A stretch of 38,800 nucleotides of DNA from Aquabacterium sp. (GCA_004322345.1 SCTQ01000093.1:1-38800); one strand, 5' to 3'. Counted from the stretch's first letter, positions 1 through 9,179 are shown. Translations and numbers: made by a program. The notes: generated from the letters alone by a model not told the origin.

Positions 1-160
1 CCTCGCCCAGCACGTCGAGGATCTCGTACTCGCCCACCAGCGAGCCTGCGGGCAGTGCGTCGTGGCTGGCGGGCGGATGGCTGGATTGCAGCAGCACGGT
101 CGGCGCGAAGCCGTCGTCGTCAGCGGCGGGGGAAGCGGAGGAGGGGCGGGGGTCGCTCAT
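1..160 (-). CDS. Ser/Thr protein kinase, N-terminal fragment (runs off window)
   Basis: Reverse-strand translation from ATG at 160: MSDPRPSSASPAADDDGFAPTVLLQSSHPPASHDALPAGSLVGEYEILDVLGEG; the GEYEILDVLGEG segment is the typical start of an STPK kinase domain. Confidence 0.7.
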   Translation of the reverse strand, partial: MSDPRPSSASPAADDDGFAPTVLLQSSHPPASHDALPAGSLVGEYEILDVLGE

Positions 161-286
161 GTCATGTCCAGGGCGTACAAACCGGACGACCACCGGGTCG
201 GATGGACGCGGGGCGAAGGAAAAGACTCTATATGCAGAAACGGCCAGGCGAAAGGGGACCCCCGTCAGAGGGCGCTTCGCGTGTGT

Positions 287-302
287 GTAGGTATTTACCT
301 AC
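287..302. promoter_or_regulatory. Perfect dyad GTAGGTA-TT-TACCTAC, possible operator
   Basis: 7-bp perfect inverted arms in the divergent intergenic region between the kinase (minus) and DUF3606 (plus) genes. Confidence 0.45.
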
Positions 303-469
303 GGGGGTTCCGGAGCTTGGGGCCGGCCCGATACCTGCTCCCCTTCGCAGGGGTGTAGCCGGCCGCGCGTCGGCGTATCCCCACGCCGAATGCAGCCTTC
401 GCCGCCTTGTGGTGCGCGTCGTGCACGGGCACGCTGCAATCCGCTTTTCCCAATCAACCTGGAGCGACC

Positions 470-658
470 ATGACTGAACACGTCCAGCAGCCAGCCGCCC
501 TGGAACGGGCGCACATCGACATCCACGAACTGTTCGAGCTCAATGTCTGGGCGCGGCGCTTCAATGTGACGCAGGAGCACCTGAAGGAAGCCGTGCGCAC
601 CGTGGGCACCTGCGCACAGGCGGTGGGCAGCTACCTGGCGCTGCCGCGCGCCAATTGA
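470..658 (+). CDS. DUF3606 domain-containing protein
   Basis: 62-aa MTEHVQQPAALERAHIDIHELFELNVWARRFNVTQEHLKEAVRTVGTCAQAVGSYL; IDIHE..ELNVWARRFNVT pattern of DUF3606; GGAG ribosome-binding site upstream. Confidence 0.8.
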   Translation: MTEHVQQPAALERAHIDIHELFELNVWARRFNVTQEHLKEAVRTVGTCAQAVGSYLALPRAN

Positions 659-665
659 GCGCGGC

Positions 666-890
666 ATGCACGTCCTGGCTGCGCGCCTGCTGCGTCCCGC
701 GAATGTGTTGCTCGCCGTGTTGGTCGGGCTGGGGCTGCTGCGCGTGCTCGTGCGGCGCGGCCCGCCGCGGCCCGTGGCCCCGGCCCTGATGGAATCGATG
801 GTCGGGGAGGAGGATCCCGGCGCCGCGTGGGAGGAGTTCCACCTGCACAGCGGCGCGATGTTGCATCGGGCCGAAGCCGCCCGGCCCTAG
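666..890 (+). CDS. Small hypothetical membrane protein
   Basis: 74-aa ORF 7 bp after DUF3606, with one hydrophobic segment (NVLLAVLVGLGLLRVLV). Confidence 0.5.
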   Translation: MHVLAARLLRPANVLLAVLVGLGLLRVLVRRGPPRPVAPALMESMVGEEDPGAAWEEFHLHSGAMLHRAEAARP

Positions 891-1048
891 TGTCGTGGGT
901 TGCAAGTTCGTTGAAAAAGTCTGCCGAGATCAACGTCATGCGGCGTTGCAAATGCTCGCAATGCCTACGGGCATTGCTGTGCTTTGCGCCTTGCCTGACG
1001 CTGATCTCGACAGACTTTCTTCTTCGACGAGCCTCCAACTCACGACAC
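890..1048. repeat. Long imperfect inverted repeat (~160 bp cruciform/hairpin) between convergent genes
   Basis: Left arm GTGTCGTGGGTTGCAAGTTCGTTGAAAAAGTCTGCCGAGATCAACGTCA matches the reverse complement of the right arm GTGTCGTGAGTTGGAGGCTCGTCGAAGAAGAAAGTCTGTCGAGATCAGCGTCA; centre gcaatgcctacgggcattgc at 958-977. Confidence 0.85.
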
Positions 1049-1068
1049 CGGTCCTCCGTTTCAGTGGA

Positions 1069-2004
1069 CTAAACGACCAGACACCCGCGCGTACGCGCCA
1101 CCTCCACCCGCGCCTCCATGCCGGCGGAGAACACCAGCGCATCGGCCTCCATGCCGTCCGAGAAGATGGTGCCGTTGTCCGGCATGCGCGACCTCAGCAG
1201 CAGCGGCTCGCCCGCGCGCACGCTGCCCCACACCAGCGTGGCCTGCGAGGCCCGGCTGGGGAAGGGCTCGCGCACCGCGAAGCGCAACTCCTCGGTGTCC
1301 CAGGGCAGCGGCGCATAGGGCGTGTCCCGGCCCCCGGCCATGCCGCTGGCCCGCGCCAGCGCGGCCGAACCGGTCAGCATGCTCTTGAGCCAGGCGGTGG
1401 AGCCCAGCCCGGTGGAGACGATGAGCCCGGACGACGACTGCAGCTCGCGCAAGCCGCCGCACTCGATCTCGTACAGCGCCGAGGTGTGCGTGCGCGCGCC
1501 GATGAAGAGGTCATTGACCGCGCGCAGGGCCTGCCCGTCGGACAGGGTGACCTGGGCCATCGTCACCGGCCTGCTGCCGCGCTGGCCCATCGCCACCGGC
1601 CGCAGCAGCGCATGCAGCTGCTGCGCTTCGAAGGGCAGCAGCAGGCCGTCCCAGCGCTGCGGCTCGGGGTTCAGGCCGATCAGCGGCTGGCCGTCCAGGT
1701 ACTTCATCGTGTTGGCCACCAGGCCATCCGAGCCCAGCGCCACCACGATGTCCTGGGTGCCGAAGATGAAGTTCGGCAGGAGGCTGCGGTCGATCACCTG
1801 GTGCCGTCCCCAGCGCTGCAGCGCGGCGGTCGCGGTCTCCAGGCTGCGGGCATAGGCCTCGTCCTCGCGCAGGTAGTCCGAGAAGTCCGCGCCCAGGTGC
1901 TCGAGGTAGAAGCGCGCCTGGGCCAGGGTCTGGTAGCGCGCGGCCAGCTCCTGCAGCCGCGTGCGCCGCGTCACCAGCACGACCTTGCGCTCAGCCCGGG
2001 CCAC
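1069..2004 (-). CDS. NAD(+)/NADH kinase-like protein
   Basis: 311 aa, GTG start; VVALGSDGLVANTMKYLDGQPLIGLNPEPQRWDG and SSSGLIVSTGLGSTAWLKSM resemble the GDG/NE-D and GSTAW elements of the ATP-NAD kinase fold. Confidence 0.75.
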   Translation of the reverse strand: MARAERKVVLVTRRTRLQELAARYQTLAQARFYLEHLGADFSDYLREDEAYARSLETATAALQRWGRHQVIDRSLLPNFIFGTQDIVVALGSDGLVANTMKYLDGQPLIGLNPEPQRWDGLLLPFEAQQLHALLRPVAMGQRGSRPVTMAQVTLSDGQALRAVNDLFIGARTHTSALYEIECGGLRELQSSSGLIVSTGLGSTAWLKSMLTGSAALARASGMAGGRDTPYAPLPWDTEELRFAVREPFPSRASQATLVWGSVRAGEPLLLRSRMPDNGTIFSDGMEADALVFSAGMEARVEVARTRGCLVV

Positions 2005-3031
2005 GGCCCCGTCCCCCGGCCGGCGCCTGCAGCAGCGACTGCAGCAGGTCCGGCGACACGTTGAGCTGGCCGATGTGCTGGGCTTTCTCGGCCAGGCCGC
2101 CGAAGGCCTGGGCGATCAGCTGGCCCGGCTGCATGCCGGAGGCGGCCAGGGCCTGCACGATGCGCGCGTCGGCCTGCTCCAGCGCGCGCATCACGGCGGC
2201 CACGCGGTGGGCCTCGGCCTCGGCCAGGGTGCGGCTGTTGTCGGCCTGGCGCGCGACCAGCGACTTGCGGCTTTCCTCCAGCTCGACGTCGGCGGCCATC
2301 TGTTCGGTGCGCAGTTCGTTCTCGCGGCGTGCCACCGCGGCGCGCGCGTCCATCTGCGCCTCGCCGATCTGGCGCTTCTTCTGCTCCACCGCGACCTCGG
2401 TGTCGAGTTCGGTCTCGCGCACCGCGCGTTCGTTCTCCACTGCGGCCATGCGGCGCGAGTAGATCGCGTCGTCGGCGGCCTTCAGCGTGGCCTCGCGCGC
2501 CTCGGCCTCCAGCGCACGGCCCATGTCGGGTGTCGGCTTGATGGCCAGGATGGACAGGTCCAGGATCTCCAGCCCCAGTGCGGCAACCTCGGCCAGTGCC
2601 GACATCCGGGCCTGCGCGGCGCGCGCGATGGTGGCCGATGCGCGCAGCACCTGCCGCAGGTCCATGGCCTGCACGGCCTGGCGCACGACGACCTCGGCCT
2701 GCAGCACCACGCGCTCGCCCAGGCGCCTGGGATCGTCGCTGGCGTTGCCGCGGCCGTCGCCCGTCAGCGAGAAGTCCAGCAGCGCCGCGATGCGTCGCGG
2801 GTCGGCGACGCGGAAGCTCACCTGGCCTTGCACCGTCACGCTCTGGAAGTCCGCGGTCAGCAGCTCCAGCATGAAGGGCCGGTCCTGGCTGCCGACCGGC
2901 ACGCTGACCAGCACCGAGGTCGGCGCGTAGTAGAAGAAGGCCAGCCCCGCGCCTTCGCGCACCAGCCGCCCGCGCCGGAACTGCATCAGGTGGGTGGTGG
3001 GCTGGGACTTGATGAAACGCAGGCCGAACAT
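1991..3031 (-). CDS. SPFH/band 7 domain-containing protein
   Basis: MFGLRFIKSQPTTHLMQFRRGRLVREGAGLAFFYYAPTSVLVSVPVGSQD... followed by a long Ala/Glu coiled coil; overlaps the downstream kinase-like gene by 14 bp. Confidence 0.8.
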   Translation of the reverse strand: MFGLRFIKSQPTTHLMQFRRGRLVREGAGLAFFYYAPTSVLVSVPVGSQDRPFMLELLTADFQSVTVQGQVSFRVADPRRIAALLDFSLTGDGRGNASDDPRRLGERVVLQAEVVVRQAVQAMDLRQVLRASATIARAAQARMSALAEVAALGLEILDLSILAIKPTPDMGRALEAEAREATLKAADDAIYSRRMAAVENERAVRETELDTEVAVEQKKRQIGEAQMDARAAVARRENELRTEQMAADVELEESRKSLVARQADNSRTLAEAEAHRVAAVMRALEQADARIVQALAASGMQPGQLIAQAFGGLAEKAQHIGQLNVSPDLLQSLLQAPAGGRGRGPG

Positions 3032-3047
3032 GGCGGGTTCCCTTTCT

Positions 3048-3109
3048 CCGGTTGACTTAGTGTTATTGCGCAACTATCATAAGTTCATCAAATGAACTAA
3101 GTCAACCGG
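3048..3109. promoter_or_regulatory. Symmetric divergent promoter/operator region
   Basis: Perfect 14-bp inverted repeat CCGGTTGACTTAGT (3048-3061) / ACTAAGTCAACCGG (3096-3109). Inner dyad AGTTCAT-CAA-ATGAACT (3082-3098). Plus promoter TTGACT (3052-3057)-17 bp-TATCAT (3075-3080). Minus promoter TTGACT (3105-3100)-18 bp-TATGAT (3081-3076). Confidence 0.75.
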
Positions 3110-3153
3110 CCGATTCGCGAGAATGCCCCGGCGGCCACGAAAGGAAACGGGAC

Positions 3154-3710
3154 ATGACCATCCGTACGCTCGACGACCTGCTGCAGGCCCACGGCCGGGG
3201 CCAGGCCCCGGACTACCTGTTCTTCTGGGGCCATCGCGGCGCCAAGGCCTGCCTCAGCCAGTGGTTCGAGGCGGCCTTCGTGGTCGACGGGCTGAGCTAC
3301 GCCTCGGCCGAGCACTTCATGATGGCCGGCAAGGCGCGGCTGTTCGGCGACGACGCCAGCCTGCGCAACATCCTCGCCGCCGCGACGCCGTCGCAGGCCA
3401 AGTCCCTGGGCCGCGCGGTCACCGGCTACGACGAGGCCGCCTGGCGGCAGCACCGCGGCGAGATCGTGCGGGCGGGCAACCTCGCCAAGTTCTCGCAGCA
3501 CGAGGCCCTGCGCGACTACCTGCTGTCCACCGGCGACCAGGTGCTGGTGGAGGCCAGCCCGGTGGACGCCGTCTGGGGCATCGGCCTGGCCCACGACCAT
3601 CCGCACGCGCCGCATCCGCCGCGCTGGCCGGGGCTGAACCTGCTGGGCTTCGCGCTGATGCAGGTGCGCGAGGAGTTGCGCGCCTGCCCTCGATGGGAAA
3701 GGACGGGACG

Positions 3711-3714
<4 letters not shown>
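3154..3714 (+). CDS. NADAR family protein (YbiA-like)
   Basis: 186 aa; [44 protein letters not shown]...AVWGIGLA is typical of the NADAR/YbiA fold. Confidence 0.9.
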
Positions 3715-4208
<494 letters not shown>

Positions 4209-4214
4209 AGCACC

Positions 4215-4538
4215 TCACCCGGCGGGCGGGCCCTCACCCGGATCCGCCCACCCCATCAGCTCCGCCAGCCGCCTCAGCACCCAGCGCGCCTCGGCCTCGT
4301 CCACGCCCGCGGCGCCGCCGGCCAGGCCCTGGGCCACGCGCTGCAGCACGTCGGACTCGGTGATGCCCAGCTGCCACAGCTTGTTGCCGGCCTGCTCGGT
4401 CAGCAGGTGGGCCAGGTCCTCGCAGAACTCGTAGCGCTCGGCGATGTGCTCGCGCGGCGCGTGGGGGCGGGTGCGTCCCGGCTCGACGAAGAGCGCAATG
4501 AAGGACGGCGGGATGAGGATCTGGTTGTCTTCGGCCAT
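4215..4538 (-). CDS. Conserved hypothetical protein
   Basis: MAEDNQILIPPSFIALFVEPGRTRPHAPREHIAERYEFCEDLAHLLTEQA...; coherent acidic small protein. Confidence 0.6.
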   Translation of the reverse strand: MAEDNQILIPPSFIALFVEPGRTRPHAPREHIAERYEFCEDLAHLLTEQAGNKLWQLGITESDVLQRVAQGLAGGAAGVDEAEARWVLRRLAELMGWADPGEGPPAG

Positions 4539-4590
4539 GAGGGGGATTGTCGATGCCATGGCGGCATCGAGACCCCTGTGCCGACAAGGA

Positions 4591-4848
4591 TCAGTTGAGG
4601 CGGCGGGCCATGAAGGCGGTGGCCGCCAGTCCCAATGCGATCAGCATCGCGGTGCTGGGCTTGGGCTCGGGCATGGGTTCGGCGAGCGTGGCCAGTTGGC
4701 GGCCCGCCGGCTTGGCGGCGGCCTTGGTGGCGGCAGGTGTCTCGACGGCGCCCGCGCCGGGGGCACCCAGCAGCATGAAGGCGGCGCCCAGGCACACCAG
4801 TACCGCGGCATGGCGGCGGGCCTGTCTGGCCAGCAGTGAACGGATCAT
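4591..4848 (-). CDS. Small exported protein with PEP-CTERM-like C-terminus
   Basis: MIRSLLARQARRHAAVLVCLGAAFMLLGAPGAGA signal region; C-terminus PEPKPSTAMLIALGLAATAFMARRLN = Pro-Glu-Pro region, hydrophobic helix, Arg-rich end. Confidence 0.55.
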   Translation of the reverse strand: MIRSLLARQARRHAAVLVCLGAAFMLLGAPGAGAVETPAATKAAAKPAGRQLATLAEPMPEPKPSTAMLIALGLAATAFMARRLN

Positions 4849-4997
4849 GTCGTTTCCTCCTGTGCGCAGCCGGCCCTCGTGGGGCCCGCTGCGAAACGTC
4901 AGCATTTGTCGCAGCGCTGCGTGTCCGGTCCATGACGGCCGGCCGCGCGCCGCGGCTTTGGCTGCGACCTGGATGTCTCGACAAAGATCCGTGTTAT

Positions 4998-5031
4998 CCC
5001 GCAAGCGCGGGAGTCGCCCGACCTTGGGCGA
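4998..5031 (-). terminator. Tandem hairpins downstream of the spermidine-synthase-like gene
   Basis: cccgc-aagc-gcggg (4998-5011) and tcgccc-gacctt-gggcga (5014-5031); no strong U-tract. Confidence 0.35.
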
Positions 5032-5071
5032 GCGCCTTGCCCTGTCGCGCGAACGCGCAGCGGCGACGGGG

Positions 5072-7699
5072 TCAGCGACGCAGCTGCGCCGCCGGCACGA
5101 GGCCGTCCGGCGCATCCAGGGAGGAGAGCAGCTCCGCGGCCTCGGCCCGTGCGGGCTGGACGCGCGCCAGCTCCGCCAGCAGTTCGCGCGCCGCGGCGGC
5201 ATCGCTGCGCGACAAGGCCGCGGCCATGCGCAGCAGCGGCTCGTAGGCCGGGCGGAAGTCCGGGCTGGTGCGCAGCACCGACAGCAGCGGCGCCTGCACC
5301 TGGGCCAGCATCAGGCGCACGTCGGACACCGGGCGCACGTCGCGGCCGGCGACGATGAAGCGGTCGCGTGCCCTCCAGTAGGCGGCCAGGCGCGCCGACC
5401 ATGCGGCATCGGCCGCCGCCGGCAGCACCTCGCCGGGGGCCACGTGCAGCTCCTGCAACAGCGCGGCCAGGCGATCGCGCGGGCGCGAGTCGGGCACGTA
5501 GGTGATGCGCGGCGCGAGGTAGGCGACCACGGGATGGTCGTCGGTGTTCAGCGGCGCTCCGACCGCGAAGCGGGCCAGCGCCTGCGGGCCGGCGACGAAG
5601 CTGCCCAGCAGCGCGAACTCGTCGGCCAGGCCGAACTCGGCCGGCGCCTGCGGCAGGGTGCTGTGTGCCAGCCGCTCGCGCACGGCCTGCGGATCGAAGC
5701 GGCCGCCGCCGGCATGTGCCACCAGGCCCAGCACCGGCGTGTCCAGGCTGTTGGTGGCCAGCAGGGCCAGCGCGTCCGGGTTGGCGGCCAGGAAGGAGGC
5801 GACGATGCTGCGCAGGGTCGGCAGGTCCAGCTGGTGCAGCGGCAACCATTGGCAGAACAGCCCGCCGTCGGCCAGGCGCGCGCGCACGGCGCGGAAGTGC
5901 TCCACGGTGTAGAGCGCCGCCGAGCCGCTGCGCGCCGGATGGAAGTTGTCGGAGACGATCAGGTCGTAGCGCGTGGCGGCGGCCCGCACGTAGCGGCGCG
6001 CGTCGCCGGCCAGCAGGTGCAGGCGCGGGTTGGGTTGCCCGCCGCTGATGGCGGGCGTGAAGTGGGACGAGGCTTCGATGACCTCGGGCAGCAGCTCCAC
6101 CGCGTCCACGTCCAGGCCGGGCTCCTGCGCCGCCGACGAGGCGGTGACGCCGGTTCCCAGGCCGAGGAAGAGCGCGTGCTTCGGCGCCGGATGCAGCAGC
6201 AGCGGCAACAGGGCCTGGCGCGCGTCGGCCAGCACCGTGGCGCTGCTGCCTTCCTGTGCGCGGTTGTTGATGCGCAGGCGCGAGACGCCCTCGGCGTCCT
6301 CAACCACGCTGACGGCGGCCATCGCGCCGTCGCGGTAGCTGACGATGCGCCCGCCCTCGGGCAGCTCGACGAAGGCCAGCGGCGCGGCCCACAGTGCCAG
6401 CACGACCCCGAAGGCGGCGGTGGCCAGCGCCGGCAATGCCAGTGGCCCGCGCCAGGCACGCGGCGACAGCAGCACCAGGTAGCCCGCGGCCACCAGCAGC
6501 AGCGCGAGCTTGGGTCCCAGGGCCGGCAGCAGCAGCACGCCGAACACCGGCGGCGCGACGGCCGCCCCCAGCGTGTTGATGCCCAGCGAGCGGCCGAAGG
6601 CGATGCCCGCGGCACGCGCCTGCGTGCTCAGGTGGCTGAACAGCGCGCCCATCACCAGCGTGGGCGGCAGGAAGGCGGCGACGGCCAGGACGGCTTCGGC
6701 CGCCAATGCGCTGCCCATGCCGGCGCCCAGCAGGCCGGCCGTCGTGGCCTGCAGCCAGGGTGCGGCCCACAGGCTGGCGGTGCCCGCCACGCAGCAGGCG
6801 GCCAGCAGGGCGAGCAGCCGGTCGCGCACGAGCTGCGGCCGGTTGCTGCCGCTGCCCCAGCGCTGGTAGGCCGCCGCGCCGAGCGCGCTGCCCACCAGGT
6901 AGACGGCCAGCAGCATCGCGAAGGTGTAGACGGTGTTCTCGGCGACCTCGCCGAGCACGCGCACCACCAGCACCTCGTAGGCGATGCCCAGGGCGCCGGT
7001 GGCAGCCAGCTGCCAGGGCAGGGCGGCGCTGGGTGCGGCCGGCGCGACGGATTCGTCGTCGGCTGCTTCCGCGCCGCCTCGCGGCAGCCGCAGCACGGCG
7101 ACGGCGCACAGCAGGTTGAGCACTGCGCACAGCGCCGCGGTGCGCGTCAGGCCCCAGGCCGGCACCAGCCAGAAGGCGGCCGCCAGCACGCCGATGACCG
7201 CGCCGAAGGTGTTGCCCGCATAGAGCATCGCGATGGAGGCGCCGTGCTGCCGCAGCCGCGCCATCACGCGCTCCATCGCCGGCAGCGTCGCGCCCATCGC
7301 CGCGGTGGCCGGCAGCAGCAGCACGAAGGTGCCGCCGAAGGCCAGCGTCCATTGCCGCAGCGCCGAGGGCCGCGCGCCGGTCAGGCCGAGCAGCCATTCG
7401 CTGGCGGGTGCCATCACGAAGGCGAGCACCAGGCTCCACAGCGCGATGGCGGCTTCGCAGGCGGCATACCAATGGGCGGGCCGCGCGCTGCGCTCGATGC
7501 GTGCGCCCAGCGCCAGCGAGCCCAGCGCCAGCCCGCCGAAGAAGGCAGCCACCACCGCCAGCACGGCAGCCGACTCGTGGCCCAGCCACAGGGCGCTGCG
7601 CTGGGTCCAGACGATCTGGTAGCCGAGCGCGGCGAAGCCCGATGCGACCATCAGGAATAGCGCAAGGCGCCGAGGGCCGGCGGGTACTGCAGTGTTCAC
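5072..7699 (-). CDS. Fused multi-TM / spermidine synthase-like protein
   Basis: N-terminal ~12 hydrophobic segments (MVASGFAALGYQIVWTQRSALWLGHESAAV...) then a SpeE-like domain (ALFLGLGTGVTASSAAQEPGLDVDAVELLPEVIEAS...YDLIVSDNFHPARSGSAALYTVEHFRAV). GTG start at 7699 favoured because the longer ORF runs into the upstream gene. Confidence 0.85.
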   Translation of the reverse strand: MNTAVPAGPRRLALFLMVASGFAALGYQIVWTQRSALWLGHESAAVLAVVAAFFGGLALGSLALGARIERSARPAHWYAACEAAIALWSLVLAFVMAPASEWLLGLTGARPSALRQWTLAFGGTFVLLLPATAAMGATLPAMERVMARLRQHGASIAMLYAGNTFGAVIGVLAAAFWLVPAWGLTRTAALCAVLNLLCAVAVLRLPRGGAEAADDESVAPAAPSAALPWQLAATGALGIAYEVLVVRVLGEVAENTVYTFAMLLAVYLVGSALGAAAYQRWGSGSNRPQLVRDRLLALLAACCVAGTASLWAAPWLQATTAGLLGAGMGSALAAEAVLAVAAFLPPTLVMGALFSHLSTQARAAGIAFGRSLGINTLGAAVAPPVFGVLLLPALGPKLALLLVAAGYLVLLSPRAWRGPLALPALATAAFGVVLALWAAPLAFVELPEGGRIVSYRDGAMAAVSVVEDAEGVSRLRINNRAQEGSSATVLADARQALLPLLLHPAPKHALFLGLGTGVTASSAAQEPGLDVDAVELLPEVIEASSHFTPAISGGQPNPRLHLLAGDARRYVRAAATRYDLIVSDNFHPARSGSAALYTVEHFRAVRARLADGGLFCQWLPLHQLDLPTLRSIVASFLAANPDALALLATNSLDTPVLGLVAHAGGGRFDPQAVRERLAHSTLPQAPAEFGLADEFALLGSFVAGPQALARFAVGAPLNTDDHPVVAYLAPRITYVPDSRPRDRLAALLQELHVAPGEVLPAAADAAWSARLAAYWRARDRFIVAGRDVRPVSDVRLMLAQVQAPLLSVLRTSPDFRPAYEPLLRMAAALSRSDAAAARELLAELARVQPARAEAAELLSSLDAPDGLVPAAQLRR

Positions 7700-7754
7700 G
7701 GTGCGCGGGGGGAACGAAGGGAAATCAGGAAGCTGTCTAGCGTGGCGCACCACA

Positions 7755-8378
7755 CTAGCCGCCGAATGCGATCCTGTAGCCCCAGGAATCCAGGTGCGTG
7801 GGGATCGCATTGAAGGCCATCGTGATGCGCAGCGGCCCCTGGTTGGGCGGCACGGCATGCATCAGGTAGCTGGGGAAGAGCACCATGTCGCCCGGCTCGG
7901 GCTGGGGGCTGATCCACTTGTCTGCGCTGTAGGCGTTGGGCTGGACCTGCGCGTGGTCGTTGCGGAAGGCGAAGTCGTGGCCGCCCGGCGACTTCATGAA
8001 GACCGTGCGCGAGTCCGGATGCGTCGGGGTCAGGTAGACCACGCCGGAGATGAAGCTGTTGGCGTGGTTGTGCATGGCCTGCCGGCCGCCCGTGTCCAGC
8101 AGGTTGACCCACATCTCCTTCAGCGACCAGCCCAGGCGCTCGCCGAAGAGCAGGGCGCCGAACTCGCCCAGCTTCGGGCTGATGCGCCCCGCGGCGGCCA
8201 CCAGCAGCGGGCTGTCGCCGGGCTGCAGCATCGCGGTGTGCGACAGGTTGGCCGACGAGTTGTTCGCCAGGCCGGCCTGCGCGCTGAAATGCTCCACCAG
8301 CCCCGCGACGAGGCCGGCGTCCAGCACTCCCGGCACCCGCATGAAGGGCGTCGGGAACAGGCCGATCACTTCATCCAT
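7755..8378 (-). CDS. Putative 2OG-Fe(II) oxygenase-type protein
   Basis: MDEVIGLFPTPFMRVPGVLD...WVNLLDTGGRQAMHNHANSFISGVVYLTPTHPDSRTVFMKSP...PGDMVLFPSYLMHAVPPNQGPLRITMAFNAI; HxH...H pattern of the putative-2OG-oxygenase (TIGR02466-type) family. Confidence 0.75.
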   Translation of the reverse strand: MDEVIGLFPTPFMRVPGVLDAGLVAGLVEHFSAQAGLANNSSANLSHTAMLQPGDSPLLVAAAGRISPKLGEFGALLFGERLGWSLKEMWVNLLDTGGRQAMHNHANSFISGVVYLTPTHPDSRTVFMKSPGGHDFAFRNDHAQVQPNAYSADKWISPQPEPGDMVLFPSYLMHAVPPNQGPLRITMAFNAIPTHLDSWGYRIAFGG

Positions 8379-8392
8379 CGTCGGACGACGGC

Positions 8393-9052
8393 TCAGGCGC
8401 GGCGGCGGGCGGCGGCCAGGCCGGCCACGCCCAGGACCATCATCACGATGGTGGTGGGTTCCGGCACGGCGCCGATGTGCAGGTTGTCGAAGGCCGCGGC
8501 GTTGGCGGCGTTGCCGAAGGTCACCGAGTGGGCGACGCCGCCGAAGGTGGTGGTGATGCTGTCGAAGTGGCAGATGTCGCTGCTGCTGCAGCCGTCGGCC
8601 TGGGCGTTGGCCGACAGGTCGATCGTCGCCAGCAGGGTGCCGGTGCCGTTGAGACCGCTCCACACCTGCACGGCGTCCGTGACGGCGGCGGAGGAGGAGT
8701 AGGCGAAGCTGATGCCGTAGGCGAAGCCGGCGGCAGCGTTCAGCGTGGCGGCGCCGCTGTCGACGAAGGTCAGCACGCCGACGGGCGACGGGGCGTTGGT
8801 GAAGTACTCGCCGTTGGGGCCGTTGCCCAGGCCGTCGTTGACCAGGCCGAAGGCGGAGCCGCCGAAGCTCACGCCGTAGTTGGTGCCGGTGGCGCCCGCA
8901 CCGTCGGTGCCGCCGTTGTAGAACTCGGCGATCGGGGTGTAGCCGGTGACGGTCTCGAAGTCGAGCAGGACGTCGAGCAGCGGGTCGGCGGCGAAGGCGG
9001 ACGTGGATGCAGCCAGTGCGAGAGCGGCGGCGGCGGCGGGGAACAGCTTCAT
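8393..9052 (-). CDS. PEP-CTERM sorting domain-containing protein
   Basis: Signal peptide MKLFPAAAAALALAASTSAFA and C-terminus VPEPTTIVMMVLGVAGLAAARRRA. Confidence 0.9.
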   Translation of the reverse strand: MKLFPAAAAALALAASTSAFAADPLLDVLLDFETVTGYTPIAEFYNGGTDGAGATGTNYGVSFGGSAFGLVNDGLGNGPNGEYFTNAPSPVGVLTFVDSGAATLNAAAGFAYGISFAYSSSAAVTDAVQVWSGLNGTGTLLATIDLSANAQADGCSSSDICHFDSITTTFGGVAHSVTFGNAANAAAFDNLHIGAVPEPTTIVMMVLGVAGLAAARRRA

Positions 9053-9132
9053 CTGGAACTCCTGTGGGGTGGGCGGCATGCGGTCGTGGTGCACGACTCG
9101 AAGCGGCGCAGTCTAGGAAGCACTTGGCGACA

Positions 9133-9179
9133 GGATCATGACGAACCCCCGCCTAAAGGACGCGGCCGCTTCATGATCC
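9133..9179. repeat. 9-bp perfect inverted repeat GGATCATGA...TCATGATCC
   Basis: Arms 9133-9141 and 9171-9179 in the divergent intergenic region between the PEP-CTERM and PCu(A)C-like genes. Confidence 0.5.

Noticed and set aside
4547-7660. 1037-aa plus-strand ORF opposite the spermidine-synthase-like gene
   Set aside because: Low-complexity Arg/Gln/Gly/His-rich shadow translation typical of GC-rich antisense frames; the opposite strand encodes a coherent membrane/SpeE protein.
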